From Bradyrhizobium neotropicale (GTDB lineage: Bacteria > Pseudomonadota > Alphaproteobacteria > Rhizobiales > Xanthobacteraceae), in assembly GCF_001641695.1 (NCBI RefSeq), contig NZ_LSEF01000061.1, positions 62,001 to 126,000 on the forward strand: DNA of 64,000 bases, written 5' to 3'. The notes beneath the pieces are model-generated. The model made no database searches, had not been told where the DNA came from, and saw only the letters and a program-made list of their open reading frames with translations. The stretch's first letter is position 1; each line of letters begins with the position of its first letter. The translations under genes and the position numbers were made by a program. Positions 10,645 through 18,627 of this stretch are shown here, one piece after another.

Positions 10645-10668
10645 CTGACAGATATTGAAATCTGTCAG
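10645..10668. promoter_or_regulatory. Inverted repeat, operator-like
   Basis: CTGACAGAT (10645-10653) is perfectly mirrored by ATCTGTCAG (10660-10668) with a 6-nt spacer. It could be a dimeric repressor site, for instance for the TetR protein encoded 330 bp downstream, or an RNA stem. There is no T-run. Confidence 0.35.
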
Positions 10669-10689
10669 CGTGAGGTGTATATCCGTTCG

Positions 10690-10712
10690 GGGACGCTCCA
10701 CTTGGGCGTCCC
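10690..10712 (+). other. GC-rich stem-loop in putative leader
   Basis: GGGACGC (10690-10696) pairs with GCGTCCC (10706-10712) over a 9-nt loop. It follows the inverted repeat at 10645 closely and precedes the small open frame at 10808. It may be a leader structure, but there is no further evidence. Confidence 0.25.
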
Positions 10713-10807
10713 GCGGTCACCTCCCGGGGGCCCCAGCGTCCGAAACAGTCACGGATCGAGGGACGTAATTGAAGGGCGAGGGCCGCGGACGAATGGAGAA
10801 TAAGAAA

Positions 10808-10909
10808 ATGACGACCGAAATCATCAACTTCACCGGGACGATTGGGCATTGGCTCAATTTGCTGGTGGCGCGCCAGATCGCGGCGCAGGCTGCAAAACTG
10901 CCTCATTAA
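10808..10909 (+). CDS. Putative 33-residue small protein
   Basis: The ATG has GGAG about 9 nt upstream. The short product starts MTTEIINFTGTIGHWLNLLV and could form one amphipathic or membrane helix (IGHWLNLLVARQIAAQAA). No family is recognised. The A-rich start context and good ribosome-binding site argue for translation, but the length gives little statistical support. It lies between purB and the TetR gene, downstream of two inverted repeats. Confidence 0.4.
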   Translation: MTTEIINFTGTIGHWLNLLVARQIAAQAAKLPH

Positions 10910-11000
10910 GGCGAGAGCCTTCCGAACGACCGGCGCGGCCGCTTCGGAAGTGGTCCTATCGCCGGGTAACTGAGCCCTTTAGCGGGAACATGGTGCTGGC

Positions 11001-11588
11001 ATGAATGAAGCCGTTGTACTGACGCCGGAGCGGATCCTCGAAGTCACCGAGGACGTGCTTCGGCGCTACGGACTTGCCAAGGCCACCGTGGTCGATGTTG
11101 CTCGTGCGCTCGATGTGAGCCATGGCAGCGTCTACCGGCATTTTCCGAGCAAGGCGTCGCTGCGCGAGGCGGTGGCCAAACGCTGGCTCGAGCGCATCGA
11201 CGGGCCGTTGCGCCAGATCGCTGAAGACGCTGCTGGTCCCGCGCCGGAGCGGCTCGACCGCTGGCTGCGCACGCTGTTCGCCGCCAAGCGCGAGCGCGTC
11301 TGCGACGATCCCGAGATGTTCCAGACCTATCTGACGCTGGCGCGCGAAGCCTGCGCGGCGGTGAAGTGCCACAAGGATGGTCTGATCGACCAGATGTCGG
11401 CGATCCTCGTCGACGGCGTGAAGCAGGGCGTGTTCAGTGTCACCGACACCAAGGCCACCGCACGCGCGATCTTCGACGCCACCAGTCGCTTCCACCATCC
11501 GGCCCATGCCGACGAGTGGAAAGATGCCGATCTGCCCGCACGCGTCGACGCGACGCTGGCGCTGCTGCTGCGCGGGTTGCAGGCCTAG
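11001..11588 (+). CDS. TetR/AcrR family transcriptional regulator
   Basis: A 195-residue regulator. The N-terminal helix-turn-helix is clear: ILEVTEDVLRRYGLAKATVVDVARALDVSHGSVYRHF, ending in the family's HFPSK motif, with DNA-contact residues at about 30-50. The C-terminal ~140 residues form a helical ligand-binding and dimerisation domain that gives no ligand clue. YcdC/BetI-like regulators have similar C-termini (FDATSRFHHP). No target gene is adjacent on the same strand, and the neighbours purB and the 101-residue gene are unrelated. It may repress itself through the operator-like repeat at 10645. The ribosome-binding site is weak. Confidence 0.85.
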   Translation: MNEAVVLTPERILEVTEDVLRRYGLAKATVVDVARALDVSHGSVYRHFPSKASLREAVAKRWLERIDGPLRQIAEDAAGPAPERLDRWLRTLFAAKRERVCDDPEMFQTYLTLAREACAAVKCHKDGLIDQMSAILVDGVKQGVFSVTDTKATARAIFDATSRFHHPAHADEWKDADLPARVDATLALLLRGLQA

Positions 11589-11821
11589 ACCGGCACGCCC
11601 ACTTTAAAGTGCGCAACGGTGCTGTCCTAGTTGGCCCGATCGTCCAGGCCCGATAAGCGACCGACGCGCTCGCCAAGGCACACGGTATCGCGGCGCACTC
11701 TGGTGATACGCTCTGTGGCGCGGATGCTCTGGCCTGAGGTCAGGCAGTCAAACGAAGAGACCGCCAACTGAGGCGGCCCCTTTAGGGCAGACAATCGGAC
11801 GCCATACCTTTGAGTAAGACT

Positions 11822-12127
11822 TCACCCTCTCGCCTTGTGAAGAAGCGCGTCATCGCGCAGCGGCGGCGAGGGAGCCGCGTGTCTGCGCGCGTGCAACGCG
11901 GCGCGGGTCGACGGCACAACCGGCGGGCTTTCCGGGTATGCATTGACTGCGATTTCGACGACGTCCTTTGACCGCTTGCGAAGGCGGTAGAATGTCAGCT
12001 CCTGATCGAGCATGGGGCAGCGGAAGTTGACGACGGCCGTATCCGGCAAGCGGCAAAGTTCGTCGATGAGCTCGCCGACCGTGATGATCGGGGGATGAGG
12101 GACTGCCTTGTGATTAGCCTTACTCAT
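11822..12127 (-). CDS. Conserved-looking hypothetical protein, 101 residues
   Basis: A small soluble protein starting MSKANHKAVPHPPIITVGEL. The middle (LIDELCRLPDTAVVNFRCPMLDQELTFYRLRKR, described by position about 23-55) looks like a compact alpha/beta fold, and the tail is Ala/Arg-rich. The family is not recognised. A strong Shine-Dalgarno sequence, GAAGGAG, lies 9 nt before the ATG, which supports translation. A possible EcfG-type promoter lies 26 nt upstream (12153-12178), which would make it a general-stress gene; this is inference. Confidence 0.55.
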   Translation of the reverse strand: MSKANHKAVPHPPIITVGELIDELCRLPDTAVVNFRCPMLDQELTFYRLRKRSKDVVEIAVNAYPESPPVVPSTRAALHARRHAAPSPPLRDDALLHKARG

Positions 12128-12152
12128 GGCGCTACTCCTTCACTCCTCTACT

Positions 12153-12178
12153 AACCACAGCGTGACGGCCTCGGTTCC
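12153..12178 (-). promoter_or_regulatory. Possible sigma-EcfG promoter
   Basis: On the minus strand GGAAC is followed by 17 nt and then GGTT. The alphaproteobacterial EcfG consensus is GGAAC-N16/17-CGTT, so one base of the -10 differs. It is 26 nt before the start of the 101-residue gene, a sensible distance. Confidence 0.3.
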
Positions 12179-12222
12179 GTTCCGCGCAGCTCGAACAAAG
12201 GTACGAACTACGCACCTATGCG

Positions 12223-13263
12223 CTAGAGATTCGATCCCAACCGCAGGCCTCGCGACCGCAATATGCCGAACGGGTCTTCACGAGCGGCCAGTCTGCGATA
12301 TGTCGTGAGGTCCTCGGGCGTCGGACCTTCCCCGCGTCTGACATTCGTGCCAGCAGTCGTTCCGAGCGGAATCGACGTGCCGAGGCCGGCATAGAGATAA
12401 TTGTCGCCGAACGCCTTCTTGAGCGCGGCAAAAGTCGGCTCACCGGTGCAATGTCCCGGCGCGATGCTGTCGACCCTGAACCTGTCCTTCAGCGCGGTGA
12501 CGACCTTCGCGATCATCTCGTCAGGCGCAACGACGAGATGAAATCCACCCGCGATGAGATGAATCCTGGGATTGATGGCGGTCGCCGCCTCGACGATGCG
12601 CTCGATCCCGGGATGCGAACAACCGACCAGAAGGACCACTCCGTCTGCAGTGTTGACGGCCAAGGACAGCTCCTTGAGTTCTTTGGTCCCGGGGGCATCG
12701 GAGACCAGCGAGATAAGCGTGATCCCGGGAGCAATCTCGGTCGCCTGGTCGATCAGTTCGAAATTTGCGTTGGCCCATGCCGAGCCGAACTTCATCACCT
12801 CGGGGGGCCTGCCAGCATAGTACCGCATCTCCGGCGGTAGCGCCTCGTCCTTCCGATAGAAGCTGGACGGCAGCGACGAGCCGTAGATGCCAAATCCCTC
12901 CTTTGGGGCATAGACCTTGACGGTCGGATTGACGCTCAGGACGTAGGACAGACCGGCCATGTGATCGGAGTGACGGTGCGAAAGAACGACAAAATCGAGG
13001 TCGGAGAGGTTGACCCCCTTGGCCTTCACGTTTGCCGCGAAGATCTCGGGGTTATCGCCCGTATCGAACAAGATGCGCTTTCCCGCGATTTCGACGAGGG
13101 CTGAATAGCCCCAGTCTTTTGTCATCGCGTCATTTGTGCCGAAGGCATCATAAAGAATGGTGATCTGATTTTTCGCTTCGGTCGCGGAGCTTTCACCTGA
13201 CGGGGCCATCGCAAGAATGCCCGAGGCAATCAGTGTTGCAAGAAGACTGTCCCTGATGTTCAT
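12223..13263 (-). CDS. Secreted MBL-fold metallo-hydrolase (COG1237-like)
   Basis: A 346-residue metallo-beta-lactamase-fold protein with an N-terminal signal peptide (MNIRDSLLATLIASGILAMA). The zinc motif LSHRHSDHMAGL, the later VGCSHPG and the C-terminal GHCTGEP histidine give the usual MBL metal ligands. The N-terminal ILYDAFGTNDAMTKDWGYSALVE region resembles proteins annotated as dihydropterin-ribofuranosyl-aminobenzene-phosphate synthase-like MBL hydrolases, but periplasmic location makes that activity unlikely; the substrate is unknown. The start at 13263 is chosen because AGGAGA precedes it; the frame extends 10 codons further. It stands alone between unrelated genes. Confidence 0.75.
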   Translation of the reverse strand: MNIRDSLLATLIASGILAMAPSGESSATEAKNQITILYDAFGTNDAMTKDWGYSALVEIAGKRILFDTGDNPEIFAANVKAKGVNLSDLDFVVLSHRHSDHMAGLSYVLSVNPTVKVYAPKEGFGIYGSSLPSSFYRKDEALPPEMRYYAGRPPEVMKFGSAWANANFELIDQATEIAPGITLISLVSDAPGTKELKELSLAVNTADGVVLLVGCSHPGIERIVEAATAINPRIHLIAGGFHLVVAPDEMIAKVVTALKDRFRVDSIAPGHCTGEPTFAALKKAFGDNYLYAGLGTSIPLGTTAGTNVRRGEGPTPEDLTTYRRLAAREDPFGILRSRGLRLGSNL

Positions 13264-13521
13264 GGAAGCGTCTCCTGTTGTCGTGCAAAACACACAACGG
13301 GAACGAGGCGGCTTCTGAGGAGCAGTTCAAACTGGCTCGCGTTGAAAAACCCGAGCCCGATAGACAGTCGCCGACCTTGTGCCAGATGTCGCGCGCGAAC
13401 CAGCTTAGCATGGTCTGGGAAAGACTGGATGTTCTTCGTTGGGGAGGCGGTCGGAACGCCGTGCGGTAGCATATGGCCGATGGAGAAGGTGCTTTGGGTG
13501 CCTCGTAGGGGCTGCGAAGCA

Positions 13522-14175
13522 CTAGATCTTCGTCAGCCCGCACGTTGCCGCGAGTCGCACGAGCTGCGCGTCGGTGCGTGCGCCGGTCTTGGTCTTGATG
13601 AGATAGTGATAGTTCTGGACCGTCTTCACACTGAGATTGAGGTGTGAGGCGATCTGCTCGGTCGTCGCGCCGCCGGCGAATTGGCGCAAAATCTCGATTT
13701 CCCGTTCACCCAGTTGATCAAGCACCGAGCCGGTCGGCGACAGGCTGTCCTCGGCCAGCACATGGGCGATGTCGTCGCTCATGGCGCGCTCGCCGCGGGC
13801 AACGCTGCGGATCGCGGTGACGACTGCTGACGGCTCGCTGCTCTTGGTGACGAAGCCGCTGGCGCCGGCGCTGAAGGCGGCTTTCACCAGCACCGCCTCG
13901 TTGTGCATGGTGAAGACGAGAATGCGCGCACGCGGGCTGCGGGCGCGGATGTTGCGGATCGCCTCCAGCCCGCTCGCGCCGGGCATCGAGATATCCATCA
14001 CGACGACGTCGGGATCGTGCACCTTGAAGGCGCCATAGGCGTCCGCGGCATTGTCGGCTTCCGCCACGACATGGAGGTCGCCCTGGCTCTCCAGCACGCG
14101 CCGATAGCCCTGCCGGACGATCGGATGATCGTCGACCAGCAGCACGGAGATGCCTGTCGCCGCAACCTCGGTCAT
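13522..14175 (-). CDS. NarL/FixJ-type response regulator
   Basis: A 217-residue two-component regulator. The receiver domain (about 8-125) has the acidic pair in LLVDDHPIVRQG, the phospho-acceptor Asp in VVVMDISMPGASG and the conserved Lys in GFVTKSSEP. A LuxR-type helix-turn-helix follows (about 150-215: LGEREIEILRQFAGGATTEQ, then LNLSVKTVQNYHYLIKTKTGA). It binds DNA after phosphorylation, most likely by the kinase encoded 7 nt upstream. The start at 14175 gives the expected N-terminus and leaves a 7-nt gap to the kinase stop; the frame remains open upstream inside the kinase gene, but in another frame of real coding sequence. The last residues (ATCGLTKI) are typical for the family. Confidence 0.9.
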   Translation of the reverse strand: MTEVAATGISVLLVDDHPIVRQGYRRVLESQGDLHVVAEADNAADAYGAFKVHDPDVVVMDISMPGASGLEAIRNIRARSPRARILVFTMHNEAVLVKAAFSAGASGFVTKSSEPSAVVTAIRSVARGERAMSDDIAHVLAEDSLSPTGSVLDQLGEREIEILRQFAGGATTEQIASHLNLSVKTVQNYHYLIKTKTGARTDAQLVRLAATCGLTKI

Positions 14176-14182
14176 GCCCGCC

Positions 14183-15553
14183 TCATGCCGCGAGCGGGAT
14201 CGTGGCGGCGACGCTGAGGCCGCGCGTTGCGGGGAGGATCGACAGCGAGCCGCCGGCGGCCGCGACGCGCTCGCGAATGCCGGTGAGGCCGAAGCCGGCG
14301 GAGCGCGCCACGCGCTCGGCATCGCCGCCGCCGTCATCCTCGACCCGGATCAGAAGCGCATCATCCCCGCCGGAACGGCGCTCGATGTGCAACGAGATCT
14401 CGCGGGCCGCGCTATGGCGCAGCGCGTTGGTCAGGCACTCCTGGGCGACGCGATAGGCGGTGGTGGCGGCCGGGCCGCTGATGTCGGCGAGGTCGCCCTT
14501 GAGATCGAGCTGGATCGTCGGCTGCGCCGCGCTCTGCGAGCGCCAGCGGTCGACGAGATTGACGAGGCTAGCCTCGAGCCCGAGCTCTTCGGGCAGGGGA
14601 TTGCGCAGGCGCTTCAGTGTGTCGCGCAAGGACGCCATGATGCGGTGGGTCGCCTGCGAGATCATGCGTGCATCCTGTGCGGTGCCGTTGTCCTTGCTCT
14701 CCCTTGCGGCCGCGGTCTCGATCGTGTTGGCGAAGGCGAGGATGGCCGAGAGGTTCTGCCCGAACTCGTCGTGAAGTTCGCGGGCAAGCGCGCGCCGCTC
14801 GTCGTCGCGAATCTCGATCAGTCGCCTTGTCAGCGCCGCGCGCTGCTCGGTCGCCTCTTCCAGGCGCGCGCCGAGCTCGCCGACGGCCTCGCCGATCATT
14901 GCGAGCTCCATCGAGCGGAAGCGCGGCAGCTTCGTGCGATACTGTCCGCGTGCCATGCGCTGCAACGCGGTGACGATCGCGCGCGCCGGCGCCAGCGCGT
15001 GTGCGATTGCGAGCGAGGCGAGCAGCGCGATCGCCGCCGACATCAACAGCGCGACACCGACCACGTTGAGGATGTACTCCCAGGCCAGCGAGATCGCGGC
15101 GGCGGCATCGGGTGTCGCAACGACCGTGCCGGCCGCCGCGGCGCGGGGACTGACAGGGCGCACCACCTCGGCATGGCTGCCGAGGAACGTCGGCACGATG
15201 GCTGCGAACCAGCGCGGCGGGATTTTGCCGATGCCTTGGTTCTGGCCGCAGAGCGGCTTCTCGAATGCGGCCGCCGGCTGGAACTCGACGCATACGCCGG
15301 GCGAGATCAGCTTCATCGTCTCGATCGTGCGCCAGTCGGGAACCGGCAGCAGGTGCTCGCGCATCCTGTTGCTGCGCAACAACAGCTCGTGCCAGTACAG
15401 CGCCTGAAGCGCCTTCGCGACACGCTGCGCCGACGCCGCGGTCGCGCGGTCGACGCTGCGATAGGCGTCGAACGTAGCCCATACCGTCGCCGCCCCCAAG
15501 CAGAGCACCACGATGAGAAGCAGGCGGGCGACGAGCTGGAGCACGAGACGCAT
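14183..15553 (-). CDS. NarX/UhpB-type sensor histidine kinase
   Basis: A 456-residue membrane kinase. TM1 at about 8-26 and TM2 at about 155-180 flank a periplasmic sensor region containing three Cys-like positions (PGVCVEFQ, KPLCGQNQ), followed by a HAMP segment, a HisKA_3 dimerisation domain with phospho-acceptor His in ARELHDEFGQNL and an HATPase_c domain (ECLTNALRHS; GFGLTGIRERV). This class pairs with NarL-type regulators, and one is encoded directly downstream, so the two form an operon. The start ATG at 15553 has GGGGA 8 nt before it; the open frame extends to 16495 but overlaps the divergent ExbB-like gene and is not coding there. The signal sensed is unknown. Confidence 0.9.
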   Translation of the reverse strand: MRLVLQLVARLLLIVVLCLGAATVWATFDAYRSVDRATAASAQRVAKALQALYWHELLLRSNRMREHLLPVPDWRTIETMKLISPGVCVEFQPAAAFEKPLCGQNQGIGKIPPRWFAAIVPTFLGSHAEVVRPVSPRAAAAGTVVATPDAAAAISLAWEYILNVVGVALLMSAAIALLASLAIAHALAPARAIVTALQRMARGQYRTKLPRFRSMELAMIGEAVGELGARLEEATEQRAALTRRLIEIRDDERRALARELHDEFGQNLSAILAFANTIETAAARESKDNGTAQDARMISQATHRIMASLRDTLKRLRNPLPEELGLEASLVNLVDRWRSQSAAQPTIQLDLKGDLADISGPAATTAYRVAQECLTNALRHSAAREISLHIERRSGGDDALLIRVEDDGGGDAERVARSAGFGLTGIRERVAAAGGSLSILPATRGLSVAATIPLAA

Positions 15554-15742
15554 GCGATCATCCCCAACGTTTGCTAAGCTCACAGTAACAACGTCGCCGC
15601 GCCTTGCCAATTCTCGGGGAAGGGCAGAGCTGCTGCTCGGGCAAATTTCCCAAGCCGATTTGGGCATGGCTCTTTGGACCGGGCGCGGCGACTTTGATCT
15701 AATCCGCGACGAAAGATCGTTGCAGGCCCGGAGCGATGCAGC

Positions 15743-16504
15743 ATGAGCTCGATCACGATTGGACCGACCGCACGGCAACCGGCCGACCCGGCCGAGCGGA
15801 GCGCGCTCCTGTTCTGGATGATTTTCACAGGCCTTTCCATCTTCGCCGTCATCCTGTTGTGGCGGTTCGGGCTGATCCATCTGATGCTCACCTCGGACCG
15901 GACCTACATTTCGAGCGTGATCGCGGTGCTCTACATCGTCACCTGCGGTCACTGCTTCCTGCGCACGCGGGCGATCGCGCGTGAGGGGGCGGCGGCGCGG
16001 CGCTGCCGCGCGGTGCTGGCGGCAGCCGGTGGCGGCAAGGCGCTCGACGCCAGCGGGGCCGCGCTGCCGCGCGGGCTGGTGCGGGATCACATCGACAGCC
16101 TGGTGACGAAGGCGGCAGCGCAGGACTACCGGCCGGTCGACCAGACGCTGCTGCTTCGGACGCTCGCCGACCGCCTGCGCGGCTCCAACGGGTTCGGTGC
16201 CTTCGTCTCCGACACGCTGATGAAGCTCGGCCTGCTCGGCACTATCATCGGCTTCATCATCATGCTGGCACCGATCGCGGGGCTGGACGCCGCCGACAAG
16301 GTCGCGATGCGCTCCTCGATGGGGATGATGAGCGACGGCATGGCGGTCGCGATGTACACGACGCTCGCGGGTCTCATCGGCTCGATCCTGGTCCGGATCC
16401 AGTACTACATGCTCGACGCCGCGACCCAGCGGGTGTTCTCGGACGCCGTCGTGCTGACCGAGACCTACGTCACGCCGGCTCTGGAACGCCGTCATGATGG
16501 ATGA
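15743..16504 (+). CDS. MotA/TolQ/ExbB-family proton channel protein
   Basis: A 253-residue inner-membrane protein. Three or four hydrophobic segments are visible: FWMIFTGLSIFAVILLW, SSVIAVLYIVTCGHCFL, LGLLGTIIGFIIMLAPI and AVAMYTTLAGLIGSILVRIQ. The last pair carries the signature of the ExbB/TolQ/MotA channel (LLGTIIGFI...GMSxALYTTLxGLIGS). In the family five subunits surround a two-helix partner and turn the proton gradient into mechanical or conformational work. It is the first gene of a five-gene operon; the next start overlaps its end by 11 nt. The cytoplasmic loop is shorter than in MotA. GGAG before the ATG supports the start. The partner is probably the next gene. Confidence 0.85.
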   Translation: MSSITIGPTARQPADPAERSALLFWMIFTGLSIFAVILLWRFGLIHLMLTSDRTYISSVIAVLYIVTCGHCFLRTRAIAREGAAARRCRAVLAAAGGGKALDASGAALPRGLVRDHIDSLVTKAAAQDYRPVDQTLLLRTLADRLRGSNGFGAFVSDTLMKLGLLGTIIGFIIMLAPIAGLDAADKVAMRSSMGMMSDGMAVAMYTTLAGLIGSILVRIQYYMLDAATQRVFSDAVVLTETYVTPALERRHDG

Positions 16505-17165
16505 TTTCGGTCTCTATCCGCGCGAGGAGTCGTTCGATCCGCTGGGCGTGATGCTGTTCAAGGCGCTCCAGGTGATCGCCTTCCTGTTCTTTCTCGCTCT
16601 GCTCGCGGTGTCCCCAGATGCCAAGGACGGCAAGATCGACTCCAAGGCCGAGTTCATGATCACGCTGGACTGGCCGGACAATCACCCCGACGATCTCGAC
16701 CTGTTCGTGCAGGATCCCGCCGGCAACATCGCCTGGTACCGGCACCGCGAGGCCGGATTCCTCACGCTCGACCGTGACGATCGCGGCGGCGCCAACGATT
16801 TCATCACGGTCAACGGCAAGAAGATCGCTTCGCCCATTCGCGAGGAGATCGTCACGGTGCGCGGCATCGTCGCCGGCGAATACACCGTCAACGTCTCGCA
16901 TTTCCAGGCCACGACCGGCGAGCCCGTCTCGGCCAATGTGAAGGTGCAGAAGCTCAATCCGACCGCGCAGGTCGTCTTCGACAACAAGCTGACGCTCGAC
17001 CACACCGGCGACGAGAAGACGGCGGTGCGGTTCCGGCTCGATGCCGAGGGCAAGGTGGTCAACGTGGATCAGCGGCCGAAATCGCTGCTGGAGACGTTCC
17101 GCAGCAGCTGGCGCAACGGCGGCGACATCGATCCGAAGACCGGTGTGAGGATACGCCGTGAGTGA
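16494..17165 (+). CDS. Membrane-anchored YfaP/DUF2135-like protein, putative ExbB partner
   Basis: A 223-residue protein with a single N-terminal transmembrane helix (VMLFKALQVIAFLFFLALLAV, about 19-39) preceded by a short cytoplasmic tail. That is the topology of ExbD/TolR/MotB partners. Their conserved membrane Asp is not obvious inside this helix; the nearest are D44 and D46 just after it. The exported part has DLDLFVQDPAGNIAWYRH and LDRDDRGGANDF, which resembles the DLDLHV.DP.G ... LD.DD pattern of YfaP/DUF2135 beta-sandwich domains. No OmpA-type peptidoglycan domain is present. It overlaps the upstream gene by 11 nt and the next by 8 nt, so the three are translated together. The partnership with the channel is inferred from position and topology. 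Confidence 0.6.
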   Translation: MMDDFGLYPREESFDPLGVMLFKALQVIAFLFFLALLAVSPDAKDGKIDSKAEFMITLDWPDNHPDDLDLFVQDPAGNIAWYRHREAGFLTLDRDDRGGANDFITVNGKKIASPIREEIVTVRGIVAGEYTVNVSHFQATTGEPVSANVKVQKLNPTAQVVFDNKLTLDHTGDEKTAVRFRLDAEGKVVNVDQRPKSLLETFRSSWRNGGDIDPKTGVRIRRE

Positions 17166-17763
17166 TCTTCAACTGGTCATCCTGACGCTGTCGATCGCCT
17201 ACGCCGTCATCGGCGCGCTGCTGCTGGTCGTGCTGGTCTATGCCCGCCTGCACTGGTCGCTGAAGGCGATCGCGGTGGTCGTGACCAGCGTATTCTATGT
17301 CGTCAGCTTCGGCGGCATGCGCTCCCTGCTCGGCTGGGCCAGCGCGGAGCGGATGCCGACCTCGTTCAAGCTGCTCCAGGCGCGCATCGTCGAGCCGCAT
17401 TCGCTCGCGGGCGACCCGGGCTCGATCTATTTCTGGATCGAGGAGCTCGATGAGGACAACCGCCCGAGCGGCATCCCGCGGGCCTTCCGCGTGCCCTACA
17501 ACGACAGGCTGGCCGACAAGACCCACGCTGCGCAGAACGAGATCGCGGCCGGGCATCCGCAGGGCGGGCGCGCGGCGGATTTCGGCGGCGGCGACGGCAG
17601 CCTCATCGACATGGTCCGGGAATATGTGACGCCAAAGGCCGTGCTCGAGACGTCCGGCGGCGATTCCTCGACCGGCGAGTTCAACGCCCCGCCGGCCGGC
17701 GCGCAAGGCGCCGTCTTCACGCCGCTGCCGCCGCCCCGGATGCCGCCGAAGGACGAGCAATAG
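17158..17763 (+). CDS. Hypothetical two-TM membrane protein of the ExbB-like operon
   Basis: A 201-residue protein. Two N-terminal hydrophobic segments are seen (LVILTLSIAYAVIGALLLVV and AIAVVVTSVFYVVSFGGM). A soluble part follows, containing SIYFWIEELDEDNRPSGIPRAFRVPY, then a Gly/Pro-rich tail ending PLPPPRMPPKDEQ. No family is recognised. The start overlaps the preceding gene by 8 nt, so translation is coupled to the channel proteins, which suggests a third subunit of the same membrane complex. The Pro-rich C-terminus could be a docking region; this is a guess. Confidence 0.55.
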   Translation: MSDLQLVILTLSIAYAVIGALLLVVLVYARLHWSLKAIAVVVTSVFYVVSFGGMRSLLGWASAERMPTSFKLLQARIVEPHSLAGDPGSIYFWIEELDEDNRPSGIPRAFRVPYNDRLADKTHAAQNEIAAGHPQGGRAADFGGGDGSLIDMVREYVTPKAVLETSGGDSSTGEFNAPPAGAQGAVFTPLPPPRMPPKDEQ

Positions 17764-17881
17764 GCTCTTCACCATGGCAGCAAGCGACGCGCTGGAAAAT
17801 AGCCCGGCGCTGGCGCATCTTGTTGACGTCCCTCAAATTGGCTTTATCGGCGTCCAGATAGCCTTCGAGGGTGGAGGGTGC

Positions 17882-18622
17882 GTGCTCCTAGCTGTCTTCT
17901 CGGATATCCATGGCAACCGGCAGGCGTTCGATGCCTGCCTGAAGGCCGCGCGGGCCCGCGGGGCGGAGCGGTTCGTGCTGCTCGGCGATCTCGTGGGCTA
18001 TGGCGCCGACCCGGAGTGGGTGGTGGACACCGCAATGGAGCTGGTGGCCCATGGCGCCGTCGCGGTGCGCGGCAATCACGACCAGGCGGTGAATTCCTCG
18101 GCCGAGACCATGAACGCCGAGGCGCAGATCGCGATCGAATGGACGCGGGGGCGGCTCGACACCGCGCAGCGCCGGTTCCTCGCCGAGCTGCCGATGCTGG
18201 TCGAGGATGGTGACCGTCTGTTCGTGCACTCGGAAGCCTCGAGTCCCCAGCGCTGGCACTATATCCGCTCGACGGCGGATGCCGCCAAGAGCCTGATTTC
18301 GACACCCGCCCACGTCACCTTCTGTGGCCACATCCACCGTCCCGCGCTCTATTCGATGTCGGTGACGGCGAAGATGACGAGCCTCGTGCCCAAGACCGGT
18401 GTCTCCGTGCCGCTCCTGCGCGGGCGGCAATGGCTCGCCGTACTCGGTGCGGTCGGCCAGCCGCGCGACGGCGATCCGTCCGCGGCCTTCGTGCTGTTCG
18501 ATACGGTCTCGTGCGAGATCACCTATTGCCGCGCGCCCTATGACATCGCGAGCGCGGCGAGCCGGATCCGCGAGAACGGCCTGCCGCCCTGGCTCGCCGA
18601 CCGGCTGTCGGAGGGACGCTGA
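17882..18622 (+). CDS. Calcineurin-like metallophosphoesterase
   Basis: A 246-residue metallophosphoesterase with all family motifs: AVFSDIHGN (D-x-H), LLGDLVGYG (GD), VRGNHD (GNHD) and FCGHIHRP (GHxH). It is a dinuclear-metal phosphatase or phosphodiesterase, probably cytoplasmic. The GDLVGYG form is shared with diadenosine-tetraphosphatase/protein-phosphatase-like members. GTG at 17882 is preferred because the fold begins at its second residue and GGAGGG lies just before it, though spacing is short. An ATG at 17774 would add 36 residues unlike the family. It lies between the channel genes and the Ser/Thr kinase, 5 nt upstream of the latter, so it may reverse the kinase's phosphorylation. 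Confidence 0.8.
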   Translation: MLLAVFSDIHGNRQAFDACLKAARARGAERFVLLGDLVGYGADPEWVVDTAMELVAHGAVAVRGNHDQAVNSSAETMNAEAQIAIEWTRGRLDTAQRRFLAELPMLVEDGDRLFVHSEASSPQRWHYIRSTADAAKSLISTPAHVTFCGHIHRPALYSMSVTAKMTSLVPKTGVSVPLLRGRQWLAVLGAVGQPRDGDPSAAFVLFDTVSCEITYCRAPYDIASAASRIRENGLPPWLADRLSEGR

Positions 18623-18627
18623 CAGCG

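Larger units (their letters stand above)
10428..10807. other. Intergenic region without a clear gene
   Basis: No open frame here has a convincing codon pattern and start. The first 130 bases are very GC-rich. The second half holds two inverted repeats, listed separately, and probably the leader of the small frame at 10808. Confidence 0.5.

Noticed and set aside
14150..15577. 475-codon plus-strand frame across the NarX/NarL pair
   Set aside because: Antisense to two genes with clear motifs; no start signal or family match.
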